Assembly: GCA_015179125.1 (NCBI GenBank)
Contig: WHVA01000490.1
Coordinates: forward strand, 18,653 to 82,652
Reading direction: 5' to 3'
Source: Gautieria morchelliformis
Taxonomy: Eukaryota > Basidiomycota > Agaricomycetes > Gomphales > Gomphaceae
DNA length: 64,000 nucleotides
Under the pieces are notes generated by a model. The model had not been told where the DNA came from. It saw nothing but the letters and a program-made list of their open reading frames with translations, and searched no databases. Positions 21,307-33,405 of this stretch are shown in pieces. Both the position numbers and the translations under genes were made by a program. Position 1 is the stretch's first letter; every line of letters starts with the position of its first letter.

Positions 21307-22156
21307 TCAAGCTAAGACTGAGTGGACCTGGGAGGCACACTTCCACAGCGAACGATACTGATTGCATATTATAGGCACTTTAGGATACCCGGGTGCCGCC
21401 TCAGTGCCCGACTCCCTCCGATGGAGAGGGATGGTCTGCATGTACATGTTAAACTTGTAAAATGGATATGCGGATACTATCACGCACGACCTAATAATGT
21501 CACTTGAGACTCCATATCGGTCGCCGACATCGCGCGTCTGTCCTGTGCAACGGGCCGACTCCCGAGTGTCGAGAGTATTAGTAGCTCCTTACACACCTGC
21601 TCAAATTCTACAAAGTCTGGTTTAGAAGCTACAAGCCTGTAGATCCTCAGAAAATTGTCCAGGTACCGGCATTGTATGTACTAGGAGGTTGTGACGCTTT
21701 CCGGACCGTTGGTGTGGCACGTGCATGGTGGCACAGACAAGAATAAAATGTTCGATAGACCAGAAGTATTTTATTATTATTCTCACCGAGTACCTGTAGT
21801 TTATGTTTTCAGCCTCTCCTGGTTGTATGTAATATATATGGACATACCATTCGGCAGGGGTTCAATGCCCATGTCGATTTAGTATTTATTACTATACATT
21901 CTTGAATTGCAGAGCCTGGGACTTGGAGAGTGTGTGCGGGTGGGATTTTTATGGGAAGCGGTGGGCATCTGGTGAGGCACCCACCCTTGAGGCAGCAAGT
22001 GAAATAGACAGTCCATAAATACAAGTAGGCTATGGGGAAGTCTGGGGTTACAGTCCAGGACAAAGGTCCTAAAATAAAGCCTGGCAGCATATTTCAGAGG
22101 GGGTGGGGTATTGATTATATGGACGGTATACGGCCTGCCGTATCCATAAACTTACC
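21307..22156. other. Intergenic region upstream of the permease gene
   Basis: No gene, repeat or RNA recognised. The first few hundred bases must include the permease promoter, but I see no motif I would name. The rest becomes AT-rich from about 21770. Confidence 0.5.
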
Positions 22157-22501
22157 ATGGATTATATGGCTGTAGCCATGATACGGACGGAGTGCAGCCC
22201 TAGTGGAAAGGCTGAAGAAAAGGACGAGGCCTTGTTTGTATCAGGAAATGGAATGGGAAAGAAGTTAGAGTGCAAACCGGAGGGGACTGGCTTGAACTGT
22301 GGAGACACAGGACACTATAAGAACAAGTATCCCAAACCTGCTAAAGTGACAGGTGACAAGAAACGTGACTCACCTAGAGGTGGGGGCTCTGCAAATGCCG
22401 CTGTGGAATCCAACGATGAAGACGGTGCCACCTTCTTTGCCAATTGTGACTCAGATAACAAGCTACCTCAGCTGCTGTCAAACTATGACGGATATTTATA
22501 A
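22157..22501 (+). pseudogene. Ty1/copia gag fragment with degenerate zinc knuckle
   Basis: A 114-residue frame includes NCGDTGHYKNKYPKP followed by a Lys-rich stretch and SPRGGGSANAAVES. This layout is typical of the C-terminal part of gag in fungal Ty1/copia elements. The CCHC knuckle has lost its first Cys (LN before CG) and its last (KYP in place of KCP), so it is not expected to bind zinc. No protease, integrase or reverse transcriptase is seen nearby. Confidence 0.65.
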
Positions 22502-22809
22502 CTGTCATATATATGTATATATAGCTTAGCTAATCCATATTTTATAAAATATATCACAATTGAGATAGTTGCCAGCACCTGTAAGACATGCTTAATCCTA
22601 GCCCTAAAGTTCTTTCTCACAGTCTGCAGCTCCCCCAGGAAAGGTTCTATACCCTATTGTCTAAACATCAATAGTTATATATCTTTGTACTGTACATGCA
22701 TATTATTTTAAACATACCTTCTAATCAGATCTATCAACCATATATAATAATATAGTACAGGTATTGTCCAGCCTTGCTTCTACATTCTGTCATCTTACAT
22801 CTGTATGTC
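22502..22809. other. AT-rich stretch without recognised features
   Basis: Many TATA-type steps (for example 22508-22560). No gene, RNA or ordered repeat is seen before the LTR that begins at 22810. Confidence 0.5.
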
Positions 22810-23842
22810 TGTCAAGATTGGTTTTTAGGCGTTAATATCGTGTATTAGTAAACACAACGAATGCCCGAATAACTTGTGCGAATAAGTATGCCATTCGGCG
22901 AATAAGTGAACCGATGAATGTTCACGAAACAAAGGGGTTGCCTGAACGGGGCTCGCCCCATCTACAGTCGTAGCGAAACAGCTCGCAGCACTTGACGACG
23001 TAACGTGCAAGATATCGCGGAAGGGCTGTCTAAGTTTTGAACGGTCCCTTCGCTGGCGAAGGTGCTCCTTCGGAGCCCTTCGCCAACAGCACAGAAAGTA
23101 GCTCGAAGGCTAAGGTAACGAAGACGAAGTATGAGAACTCACCAGTGATGGCTAAGTCCTTGGCTGGTCGAAGATAGAAATCTTCAAGGAGAAGCTCAAG
23201 ACGATGATCACAGCGAGGTCAAGTTTGCACAAGATGGACGACGTATGATAATTGAACTGGGGAATATACATGCGAATGTAAACTACTTATATCGAATGCT
23301 CGTAAGGTATCAGCGAATAGGAAAGAGGCCGCCACAAGTCAGGGTTAGATAGGGGTGCGCAGCCATGGTACTAAGGAGATGGAATAAACATACAATAGAG
23401 TGAGGGAAGAATGCAAACATGAAACGACGGAGAGTAAAAGGGGGCAAAGGCACTTATGGACAAAACCATGTCTTGGGACCCGCATACATGCTACCCTGCA
23501 CGGACTCTTCGTTTACTGGGTTGATCCCGCACGACCTATGGAAGGAACACCCTGCGAACGCACTTTGGCCATACGAACACCCAATGGGGTTGGATTAAGA
23601 AGATGATGGGGCTAATGATGAACCATCATGCCGGGTGATTGGTATCGATCATATTTGATGGTGTGCCTGCTGGCGAAATGTGTGAGTAGCGAATAGCGGT
23701 TCGGAGGATGGGGCGAACAGCGAGTAGGGTAGATGTAGAGGAGGAGTGGTCGGCAGGTGCGGCGAACTCTGATGAAGATGCTAGGGAGTGACGAGGGGGA
23801 ACATGGAGGTAGCGCGGTAGGAGAAATAAACCGGTCATGACA
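22810..23842. mobile_element. Gypsy-type LTR, copy 1 (1,033 bp)
   Basis: Begins TGTCAAGATTGG and ends GGTCATGACA, so it has TG...CA ends within a TGTCA/TGACA inverted repeat. It is homologous to 24815-26013 and 27738-29005. The bases on its two sides are not a clear 5-bp duplication, so it may be the 3' LTR of the adjacent minus-strand gag-protease element rather than a separate solo LTR. Confidence 0.8.
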
Positions 23843-26800
23843 GTCTTCGGCATTCAGCAAACAGAAGTGAAATAGGGATTGCAGGGAGTGCTTTGGAGGA
23901 CTCAGTGGAGTGATCTTCAGGGGACTCCCCTGAATAGAATAAGGGTTTGCAATCCATGTTGAATGTCTGCTCGTGGACAGAAAGGTTCAGAATAGGAGAG
24001 AGCGAAACATCTGGCAGAGGGGCTGGGATGTAAGAGGTGAGTCCAATTGCTGCGTTTGGGACATAACCTGAGGATGGTGGGGACAAGCTTGAACCAAGAA
24101 CTGATGGTGGTGAAGGCATCAAGGCAGTGTGGGGTTTGGGGATGGTGTTGAAGATAGTGGAAGGGGTTATCATCCTGCAGGCCATGGTGACCGTCATAGG
24201 TGGTAATATGGAAGTGGTGCCAAAAGGCAAAGGGACCAATAGGGAACCCCAATTGATGGTCAGTTTTGTGGAGCAAAGCCCCGGTAGACCCAAAACTATA
24301 GCTGCCAAAGAAGGTAACCTTGTGACGAGTAGCGAAATGTCCCACGAAGAGGCATCACTGAAGGTGAGCTTAGTATCAAGATATTCGTGAATGAAACCAC
24401 TTGTAGCTGACTTGCCATCGAAGAGGCAGAGAGTGATGGGTGAAGCAAGTGGGGTACAGATGAACCCTGGGTGAGATGAGAACACGTTATCAATGAAATT
24501 CAAAGTGGCGCCAGAGTCGATGAGCGTAGGAATTGGGTCTTGGAGATCTGGGACCTCTACATGGATGATGAAAGAGGAACTCAAAAGGGAATTGATTGCA
24601 GCGAAGAGGTGGACTGGAGAGATAGAGTGAATAGAATCGGTGTGCGAGGAAATAGAGCAACCCATCATTAACACTACAGAAGGGTCGTAGACTAGTTTTC
24701 CGAAGAGGAGTCTTCACCTCCTTTAGGAACCTCTTCAAGGGTAGTGACCTGTGGGTCAGCCTTGAGAGTAAAGATGGCCCTGCCTGAGGTAGATGCAGGT
24801 TCCTGGTAGCAGCATGTCAAGATTGGTTTTCAGGCGTTAATATCGTGTATTAGTGAACACGGCGAATGCCCGAATAACTTGTGCGAATAAGTATGCCGTT
24901 CAGCCAATAGGTGAACCAATGAATGTTCACAAGGTAAGAGGGTTTGCCTAAACGGGGCTCACCCTATCTACAGTCGTAGCGAAATAGCCCGTGGCTCTTG
25001 ACGATGTGACATGCAAGATCTCACAGAAGGGCTGTCTAAGTCTTGACAATCCCTCCGCTGGCGAAGGTGCTCCTTCAGAGCCCTTCGCCAACAGCACAGA
25101 AAATGGTTCGAAGGCTAAGGTAACGAAGATGAAGTATGAGAACTCACCAGTGATGCCTAAGTCCTCTGCTGGTCGAAGATAGAAATCTCCAAGAGAAGGC
25201 TTAAGATGACGATCACAGCGAGGTCAAGTTTGCACAAGATGGACGACGTATGATAATTGAACTGGGGAATATACATGCGAATGTAAACTACTTATATCGA
25301 ATGCTCATAAGGTATCAGCGAATAGGAAAGAGGCCGTCACGAGTCAGGGTTGGATAGGGGTGCGCAGTCATGATACAACATAGATGGAATAAACATACAA
25401 TAGAATGAGAGAAGAGGGAGAACATGAAACGACGGAGAGTGAAGGTGGCGAAGACACCTGTATACGAAATTATGTCTTGGGGCCCACATATACACTGCCC
25501 TGCACGGGTTCTTCATCTACTGGGTTGAGCCCACACGACCTATGGGTAGGACGTCCTGCGAACGCACCCTGCTCATATGAACACCAAAAGGGGGTTGGAT
25601 CGAAAAGCTGATGGAGTTACTGACAAGCCTTCATGCCGGATAGGGATGTCGATCGTGATTTGATGGTGTGCCTGTTGGCGAATGATTTGAGCAGCGAATG
25701 ATCGTTCGGCAAAATGCGAGGAAGGGCGAACAGAGGTGACATAGAGGAGGACAGGTCGAGGTGGAGGGCGAAGCTGAGCGAACACAGAACACCATTGGAA
25801 GAGGGTCGAGCGGAGGAGGTGGTAGACCCAGTGATGACTGCTAAGTCAGTTCAAAGACGTCGATCGTTCGTTTGACGGCGTGGCTATGGCAATTGGCGCA
25901 AACAGCGAGAATTGGTTGCCAAACATGACAATAGTGATCGGAACGAACATGGAAATGGGGTGAGAAATGGCAGAACAGAGCACCTGAGTATGAGAAATAA
26001 ACGCGTCATGACACAGCATCCCTTTGTGTGTTGAATGGGGAGTTCACCACAATAGGGGCAAACGCCTTTCATTTTGCGTCACTCTTTCTCTGCTTCAGTT
26101 AGACATCCAGTGGCATCCAGGATGCTGGAAAGATCTTTCTGTTCACTAGGTTTGGCAGCAGCAGGCGCTTTGAAGCAGACACTAGTGCATGGTGTAGGCG
26201 ATGGTTCAAAAGAAGGAAGGACGTGAATAGAAGTTGTAGTCTGTTTTTCACCTTGGCGCTCCCAATATCTACTGTTGATTCACAGAGCCTGACGTTTGAG
26301 TTCATCAGGGGTTGCGGGACATTCAATGGAGAGCATGTGGTCTTTGATGCATTCAGCAAGGCTGTTATAGAAGGCCTCATAAAGTGTGGCATCATTCCAC
26401 TTGACATAAGAGGACAACTCAGCGAAATTGGTCATGTGGCGATTGACATGGTGGGTGTCAAGTATTTTGAGCTTTCAAATGGATCGCTTGGATCCCTGGA
26501 TGATGTTGGCCTGACCGAAAAGGTGATTCAACTCATTGCAGAATATTCCCCAACTGCTCCGAATGGGACACTCAGGAGTGAGGGTGAGAAAGGGTTGCCA
26601 CCAGATCAAGGCAATGTCAGTGAGGTAGGAGGCTGCATAGGATACATGCTGTTGTTCATTCTGGAATTTTCGCGGCTTGTTGTCGAAGACCATGATACAG
26701 CTGGTGATGAACATTCAGAGGAGTCATGGTTCTTTCCCTGTGAATTTGTCAGGTTTCCCAGCATCCGAGTCACCTTCAGAGACAGCCTGAGGGTAGGTGA

Positions 26801-27160
26801 AAGGATAACCAAGGTTTGGATTCCAAGGGAATCCAGGTTAGGGCCAAGGTCCCCCACCAGGAGGTGGTGCAGGAGGGCCAGGAGGTCTGGGGGGGCTGGG
26901 ACTCGGAGGTCCAGGAAACCCAATCAGAGGTGCTCCAGGATAAGGGAATGGTGGGCCACCAGGGGGTCCAGCAGGGGTGGCCTGGGTGGTCCCCCAGGTG
27001 GTGGTGGCAGTGGTGCAGGCCCACCAGGAGGGGCAGGAGGCTGCAGTGCTGGAGCTGGTGGAGCTGGTGGTCCTGCAAATGGAGGTGGAATGCCCCTGAA
27101 TGGTTGTGCAGGCCCTTGGGCAGATGCATAAGCAGTGCGATTGAGGGGGGGCATGTACTG
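23843..27160 (-). pseudogene. Ty3/gypsy gag-protease remnant, interrupted by a solo LTR
   Basis: Gag (about 27154-26200, several frames) contains a proline-rich N-terminus, then FITSCIMVFDNKPRKFQNEQ, LIWWQPFLTLTPE and NELNHLFGQ, the pattern of fungal gypsy capsids. A zinc knuckle CPYCG...HTKGC lies at about 26070-26025, just before the solo LTR at 26013-24815. After it comes the retropepsin region (24674-23843) with the catalytic motif LIDSGAT, then VLGLPGL. The frame ends inside LTR copy 1 after AECRRL. No reverse transcriptase or integrase remains. Frameshifts in gag and the LTR insertion make it non-functional. Confidence 0.85.
24815..26013. mobile_element. Solo LTR, copy 2 (1,199 bp)
   Basis: TGTCAAGATTGG at the left and GCGTCATGACA at the right, flanked by an exact 5-bp target duplication CAGCA (24810-24814 and 26014-26018). 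It is inserted between the zinc knuckle and protease of the older gypsy element. It is longer than copy 1 because a 3' segment (about 25545-26013) contains a partial duplication. Confidence 0.92.
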
Positions 27161-27737
27161 CGTAGGATTTGGAGGAATGTAACCTCTGAACTGTGTGTCA
27201 TAGTGAGGGGTACCTGTGAATGGCGGATAGGGGTAGCCAGGGTATTGGCTGAAGGTAGTGACCAGATATTAGCCCTGTTCCCCTAGAGACACCAACAGGC
27301 TCAGAGGAATTCCAAGGGTTCAGAGTAAGGAGAATGGATAGTGTCAACTCATGAGTGATGTCCCTGGTCTTGATAAAGGCAGAGGCACAATGGGAGGGTT
27401 GAGTTCAAGAGTTGGTTCACAAGTGAGCAAGGTGAAGCACAAGGAAGACATATAATAATTGAACTGGGGAACATACATGCTGGAGGAGTCCTTTTTATAG
27501 AGAATACATGTATGCTACTGGCGAATGAGAAAGAGGCTGGGTGGTTCGGATTATTACAAAGGATGTACAGTCGTGTTACAAACAAAAAGGGGAGGTGAAA
27601 ACTTCAGCAAAGCTAAGTCTAATAAGAAAGCGGGGTTTCTGAAAGATTAATAGAGATTCCATGCTTGGCAGTTCCTACCATCCTGTCCTGCGGCAGTGCT
27701 AACCCCATCAATTCCAACCTGCATGGAGGCTGCGCTT
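27161..27737. other. Leader of the gypsy remnant with LTR-like patch
   Basis: Positions about 27443-27560 resemble the middle of the LTR family (ATAATTGAACTGGGGAA, GAAAGAGGC), so an older LTR or leader segment is present. Nothing else is recognised. Confidence 0.5.
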
Positions 27738-29005
27738 TGTCAAGATGGTTTTTAGGCGTTAATATCGTGTATTAGTGAACACAGAAAATGCCCAAATAAC
27801 CTGTGCGAATAGGTATGCCATTCAGCGAAGAGTGTGAACCAATAAATGTTCAGAAGATAAGAGGGCTGCCCGATCGGGGCTCACCCTATCTACAGTCATA
27901 GCGAAATAGCCCGTAGCACTTGACGATGTAACGTGCAAGGTGTCTCGGAAAGGTTGTCTAAGTAGCAACAATCCTTTCGCAGGCGAAGGCGCTCCTTCGG
28001 AGCCCTTTGCCGACAGCACAGAGAATAGTTTGAAGGCCAAGGTAACGAAGGTGAAGTACAAAAACTCACCAGTGGTGCTCAAGTTTCCCTCTGGTTGAAG
28101 GTGAGAATCTACAGGAGAGGGCTCAAGACAGTGATCACAGTGAGGTCAAGTTTGCACAAGCTAGACATATGATAATTGAACTGAGGAATATACATGCAAA
28201 TGTAAACTACTTATATCGAATGCTCGTATGGTAACAGCGAATAGGAAAGAGGCCATTGTGCGTCAGGGTTGGATAGGGGTGCGCAGTCATGATACAAATG
28301 GATGAAATAAACATACAATAGAATGGAAGGGGAGTGTGAACATGAAACAACGGAGAGGAAGGGGGGTGAAGGTACCTATGTACAAAAACATGCCTTGGGA
28401 CCTTCATATACTCCACCCTGCATGGACTCTTCGTCTGCTGGGTTGATCCCACATGACCTACAGGTAGGACGTCCCGCGAATGCATCCCGGCCATATGAAC
28501 GCCTAAAGGGGTTGCATTGGGAAGGTGATGGGGCCAGTGATGAACCATCACACTGGGTAGAGGATGTCAATCGCGATTTGATGGTGTGCCTGCTGGCGAA
28601 TGATGCGAGCAGCGAATGGTCATTCCGTGAATGCGGCAAAGGGTGAACGGAGAGAACATAGAGGAGGCGTGGCCAAAGGGAGGGGTGAAGCTGAGTGAAC
28701 ACGGAGGAGGAGTGGTGAAAGGGGAAACAGGGATAGCTGGGTTGCAGGAAATACACGAGTCGTGACAATCCGATCATAGGAACATCAAAAAGGGGGTTGA
28801 GCAGAGGAGGTGATAGGGTCAGTGATGAACCACCAAGCCGGTCCAAGGACGTCGATCGTGCTTTGATGGCGTGGCTATGGTGAATGACGCGAACAGCGAA
28901 GATCGATCGCTGAACCTGGCAAAGGGCGATTGGAGCGAACATAGAGGTGGAGTGAGGAATGGGAGGACAGAGCGACTGGGTATAGGAAATAAATGCGTCA
29001 TGACA
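27738..29005. mobile_element. LTR copy 3, probably solo (1,268 bp)
   Basis: Starts TGTCAAGATGG and ends GCGTCATGACA at 29005. An internal TGACA at 28767 is followed by a second copy of the 3' part (28768-29005). The flanks CGCTT (27733-27737) and CACTT (29006-29010) differ by one base, which fits a target duplication with one later G-to-A change. Confidence 0.75.
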
Positions 29006-29068
29006 CACTTGACACTGTCCGAATGTGTCCTGAGCATGTGGGTGTTTCATGGAGTGGGAGTTTAACAG

Positions 29069-29968
29069 ATGATGGGTTCTATGATGGATGATGGCTCCAC
29101 AGACTGGGGTCCAGATGGGAATGATGGGATCAGCATATATGAAAGGTGTACTACAAATAATCCTTCAGTGAAAGGCTCAAAGGTCCGACAGTGGGGATGT
29201 TTGTTCCAGGGAAAGGATCTCCCACTAGATCATACATTCTCACTGCCTCCTCACATGGTTTGTGGCCCTGGAATTGAAGATCTGATCCAGGAAATATACC
29301 CTGGCATTGGCAATCATGTCCCTGCCCAGGACAATTACTTTTTGGAGCGTGCCATCCTCTGTGTCAGAAACCCTGAGGTCAATGAGATCAATTCCATGGT
29401 GTTTAGGGAGTTTCCAGGTGATGCTCAGGTCTTGCACTGTGCAAATTCCATTGAAGAATCCGATGATGCATATCGGTATCCTGTGGAGTATCTGAATTCC
29501 ATAGAGATGGGCTGTCTTCCTCCTGCTCGCTTGGAAGTCAAGCCTGGAGTGCCCCTGATGCTGTTGTGCAATTTGGATCAGAAGCAAGGACTATGCAATG
29601 GGACAAGGTTGTGGTTGGTGAGGATAAGCATTAGAGTGTTGGAGGTCAGGATCATCTCAGGTCCATGTGCAGGAAATATTGCTTTCATCCCCAGTATCAT
29701 CATTACGCCATCAGAGGGAGAGTTGCCGTTTGTGCTGCAAAGGGGGCAGTTTCCAGTGCGTTTGGCATTTGCAATGACTATCAACAAGTCTCAGGGACAG
29801 TCTTTGGGTACGGTTGGGCTGGACCTGAGATATCCAGTGTTTGGACATGGTCAGTTGTATGTTGGTGTATCAAGGGGGACCAATTGGAACAGAGTGAAGG
29901 TCTTGCTTGAGGAGGGTTTGGACATAACCAACATTGTATATAAAGATGTATTACTTAGAGCTCCTTGA
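29069..29968 (+). pseudogene. Helitron helicase C-terminal fragment, frame still open
   Basis: About 255 residues match the C-terminal third of the Helitron D helicase, from GKDLPLDHTFSLP to the terminal DVLLRAP, including NKSQGQSLGT and GQLYVGVSRG. Homology starts abruptly at about 29205. The first 46 or so residues of the frame (from ATG 29069) come from unrelated sequence. Walker A and B and the whole Rep domain are missing, so the product could not act as a helicase despite the open frame. Confidence 0.9.
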
Positions 29969-30140
29969 TTTATGTGTTTTACTTCATTTTACTTGATGCA
30001 AATTGATTACTTTGATTTTCCCCAATGTACTTGACCTTACTTATATGTTAGACTTACCGATGTGTTAGACTTACTGATGTGTTTGACCTTACTGAGGCGT
30101 TTGACCTACACCCCCGCACGAAGCGCGGGTACCCACCTAG
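29205..30140 (+). mobile_element. Helitron E, 5'-truncated, 3' end intact
   Basis: Plus-strand copy of the same family. After the coding remnant come the family 3' repeats (GTTTGACCTTACTGA), the hairpin (30113-30129) and the 11-nt tail TACCCACCTAG ending at 30140, followed by T. Confidence 0.88.
30113..30129 (+). other. Helitron E 3' terminal hairpin
   Basis: CCCGCAC-GAA-GCGCGGG with one mismatched pair, 11 nt from the terminal CTAG at 30137-30140. Confidence 0.85.
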
Positions 30141-30565
30141 TCCCTCTATATGAAAACAGCATGTGTGGCACCTGTGGGTGCAGCTTACAAATAATATTAT
30201 GTAAAAATTAGGTCAGCAGCGAGTGGCACAGCCACAAGCCAATGCTGTGCAGCGGTCAAGTGACCAGTTCATGACAATACGCGAGCGTGGTCCATGCACG
30301 ACATGTGCATGCAGTATAAAGATGGAACGGTAATGATGGAATGCCAGGAACCTGCCCAATGGGTGATTGGTGTCTACTCTGTCTGGTGTCTCCTCCTTTA
30401 GCTGGCTGTATTGGGGCTGTCTCTTGCTTGGGCTGGCTGGCTGTCTATTACTTTGGCTGGCTGGGTCTATTGTCTTGGCTGGCTTTCTATTGGTAGATAA
30501 TATCTCTTTTTTAATGCTTGCCATATATTTTATTTTATTTTTATTTGTAATTTTATTGGGTCCTT

Positions 30566-30596
<31 letters not shown>

Positions 30597-31746
30597 CATC
30601 ATATTGTATTGTCACATATGTGCTTTATATTTTTGTGAATTTTTTCGAAAATAAATTTACATAAAATCCCCTGACTCTGCTACAAAAAAAAAGTATTTTA
30701 ATACATGTATTTTTCAAATTTTTTTCGAAAATTGACATCAATGAGTTTCCTCTAAAATTCATCACAATAAATTCTGCTTTCAATGTGGTTTGTTTTGTTA
30801 TTTTATTTTCTATACTGTATATGTCAAAAATAGATATTAATAAATTTCCTGAGTTTGCTAAAAGTTAAGGATAAGTAACAGTCTCTGCTTGCAAATATAT
30901 AAGTCTATTTCTCTAACATTCACTATAAACCCTCTGTTATTTATTTATTTTCTCTTGCCCTTACAATAATTTCATTTTGAGGCCCTTGGGTATGCTACAC
31001 ATGGGGGACACACTATGCATGGGGGACATACTACACTTGGGGGACATGCTACACCTGGGGGATACATGCTATTCACAGGGCCACACTACACACAGGGGAC
31101 AAGCTATACTTGGGGGACACGCTACAAAGAAGGGACATGCTACAAAGAAGGGACATGCGCTATGTGTGTGAGGACAGATGAAGTGTGATAACACGCGACA
31201 TGTGAGGACAGGCTATATGTGAGGACACACTACATGTGAGGACATGCTATGTGTGAGGTAGGGGACACACAGACATGGGAGAAATGTGTAGAGTCATAAC
31301 CTGTTACCTATTGGGAATCCTGGAGTTTGGATCTAAAAGGACAGTGGCTTCAACTTATATGTTGCACCCCTAACTATCATCCTAAGCATTTCAAAGATTG
31401 GAGATTGGAAGTCGGAAGAGGTCAAGTATTGTAACTGAAGAGATAAGGGTTCAAGAATCGAGTTAAGTTGGATATCAGAAATTGAGTTGGAGGATGGAGG
31501 TCAGAGAGACAAAGGCCTTGCAAGTACTTGCTATGCTAAGAATAGGAAACAGTGCAAAGGGAGTGACATATTAAAGTTGATTATCTGATTGCAGTACAGC
31601 AGCATACGTGACTGGGTTTTATACAAAGAGCTGAGACAACATGTCAGAAGGTAGAGAGGTAAGCAATTCCAGTGCAAGCAAAAGTAACTAGGATAAATGG
31701 AGTAAGTAACTAATGTGGAATAGGAGGAACTACCAGGGGATGCAGG
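30141..31746 (+). mobile_element. Helitron F, 5' part of a non-coding copy, truncated by gypsy element 1
   Basis: Starts TCCCTCTATATG immediately after the CTAG of Helitron E. Positions 30189-30222 match the leader of Helitron A (TAATATTATGTAAAAATTAGG, reverse complement of 1785-1810). From about 30860 it parallels Helitron C in opposite orientation (GAGACTG leader, the short GGGGACA repeats, then unique sequence). The match stops at 31746, where gypsy element 1 begins. No coding sequence is recognised. A T-tract is at 30569-30597. Confidence 0.7.
30996..31260. repeat. Tandem GGGGGACAYRCTACAC-like repeat
   Basis: Units of about 18-20 bp (GGGGACATGCTACAC type) that are the reverse complement of the repeats at 8380-8560 and 9225-9345 in Helitron C. 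Confidence 0.8.
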
Positions 31747-32155
31747 TGTAAGAACCCGGCCTTTGGCCGGTTACTTACCGGTATAACTTTCTTCCGAGCC
31801 CGAGCCTTGTGATACTCGTGCCCGAGTACATATGATTCTTATCCTGCGCCCGAGCCCGAGCTAGAGCTAGAGCTCATATCCGACCTTGATCCCATGCCCG
31901 TATCCCCTTAGTTACTGATTCCGCTCCATCACGCATCATTCATATATTACCTCGCCCTGATCTCCACTAATATGTTCGCCCCTGACTCGTACCCTCGCCA
32001 CGTATATAAACCCCCCTGTATGCATTCCTACTCCTCAGTCTGAAAATCAACTATCGTATAACTTTGATCCTTAGTTAGTTTCTAAGCCTTGCCTCTTAAG
32101 CCAAACCTCACCTCTTATTCGTTTGCCTCCGAAGTTGGGACTCGTGCGTAGGGTC

Positions 32156-33225
32156 TTTTAGATTAAAATATTAATTAGTTCCTTTTTATCAAATGAAATC
32201 TGTTGCTTAGTGGTTGAAACCACTATGTTCGCCTCCCCTCTGTGTGCTGACTAAGCCCTTCGGGGTGCGTGCAACACTGATGAATGAGGGTCACGTGACC
32301 GTGTCGACAGAAGAACAGTGTCGATCCAAGGGATAGTCAAATCAAAAGCGTTCCCTTTTAAGGTAGTATAGAGTAAACAGTGATAGTAGACTCTCAACGA
32401 AGATTTGGAATAAACTGTTAAGAACTGAGCTCTGTAACTATCAAACAAGATTACAGCAATTTCAGGAGGCAGAAAAATCGATTCTGGATAATTTTGTTCA
32501 TACATTTGTACTAGCTATTTATACTATGTTGATAGTAACTACTAGTGTTCAAGATATTGGATGGATGGGTCGAAAAACTACTTTGTAGCTAAGGGGTGAC
32601 TAATTTATAGTCATAAAGTCATGGGGTGATGGGGATAGTGTCAGGATTGTCTGGGCTTTGAAATAGAGATCTGTACCTAGTATACAAAGCCCCTGTCCAC
32701 ATGTTGTTAGGATAGTAATCAGTCAGACGTGTCATGGGATTCAAATAGAAAATGGATTTGATTTTACTCTGCCCAGCATATATGCTGGGCTTGGAGATGG
32801 GGCCGCTGTCTCTGTGCCTCTCTTGTGTGGCAGCTGATTGAGTATATGTGTTGCAGATGACTTTCTCAGGTCACTCCACAACACCCTGTACCCCTGCGCA
32901 GTCTACTATTCTCTGCGGCGTTTGGTGCCCGTACCCCTCGGTACCTATGGCCTGGCGCCTGTCGACGTCATGGCTGATACCATCACCCGATAGGCGCGCC
33001 GTCCCTGATCGACCGCACGTGGCCGACGCTCGAACTCCTGTATATTACCCGATCTATGGGTAATATAGCGTGTCGTAAAATTCGTGTGATCGTCGTCTGC
33101 GCCGACGTCTATCGTGAATGTAGTTTGTGTTTCTTTTGATTTTTCTTTTGTTTTTCTTTTCTTTTTCTATTAGTTTCTTTTTATATATAAATGATTTGAG
33201 TAAGATAATTGCGTTTATCACAACA
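32156..33225 (+). mobile_element. 1,070-bp LTR-like insertion, copy 2 (in the 5' LTR of gypsy element 1)
   Basis: Same length and near-identical sequence to 17402-18471, flanked by GGGTC (32151-32155 and 33226-33230). The palindrome (32771-32790) and hairpin (33041-33067) are unchanged. The high identity means that both insertions are recent. Confidence 0.85.
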
Positions 33226-33405
33226 GGGTCGGCGCAGCACATAAGCTGACGCCTAGTCCCTCTCCGACTTCCCCATCCAAATCTCGCCCCGTAACCTCGG
33301 ACTGTACCTTGGGTTTCGCTCTCGACCTCAGTCAACCTTACAACGGATCGTATCATAACAGTATTTTCAGACTTCTTACACCCTACGTATCCCTTTTTTT
33401 TCACT

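Noticed and set aside
22810..28767. LTR copies 1 and 3 as a clean 5'/3' pair of one element
   Set aside because: Lengths differ, copy 3 has its own near-duplication of flanks (CGCTT/CACTT), and pol is missing, so pairing is not supported.
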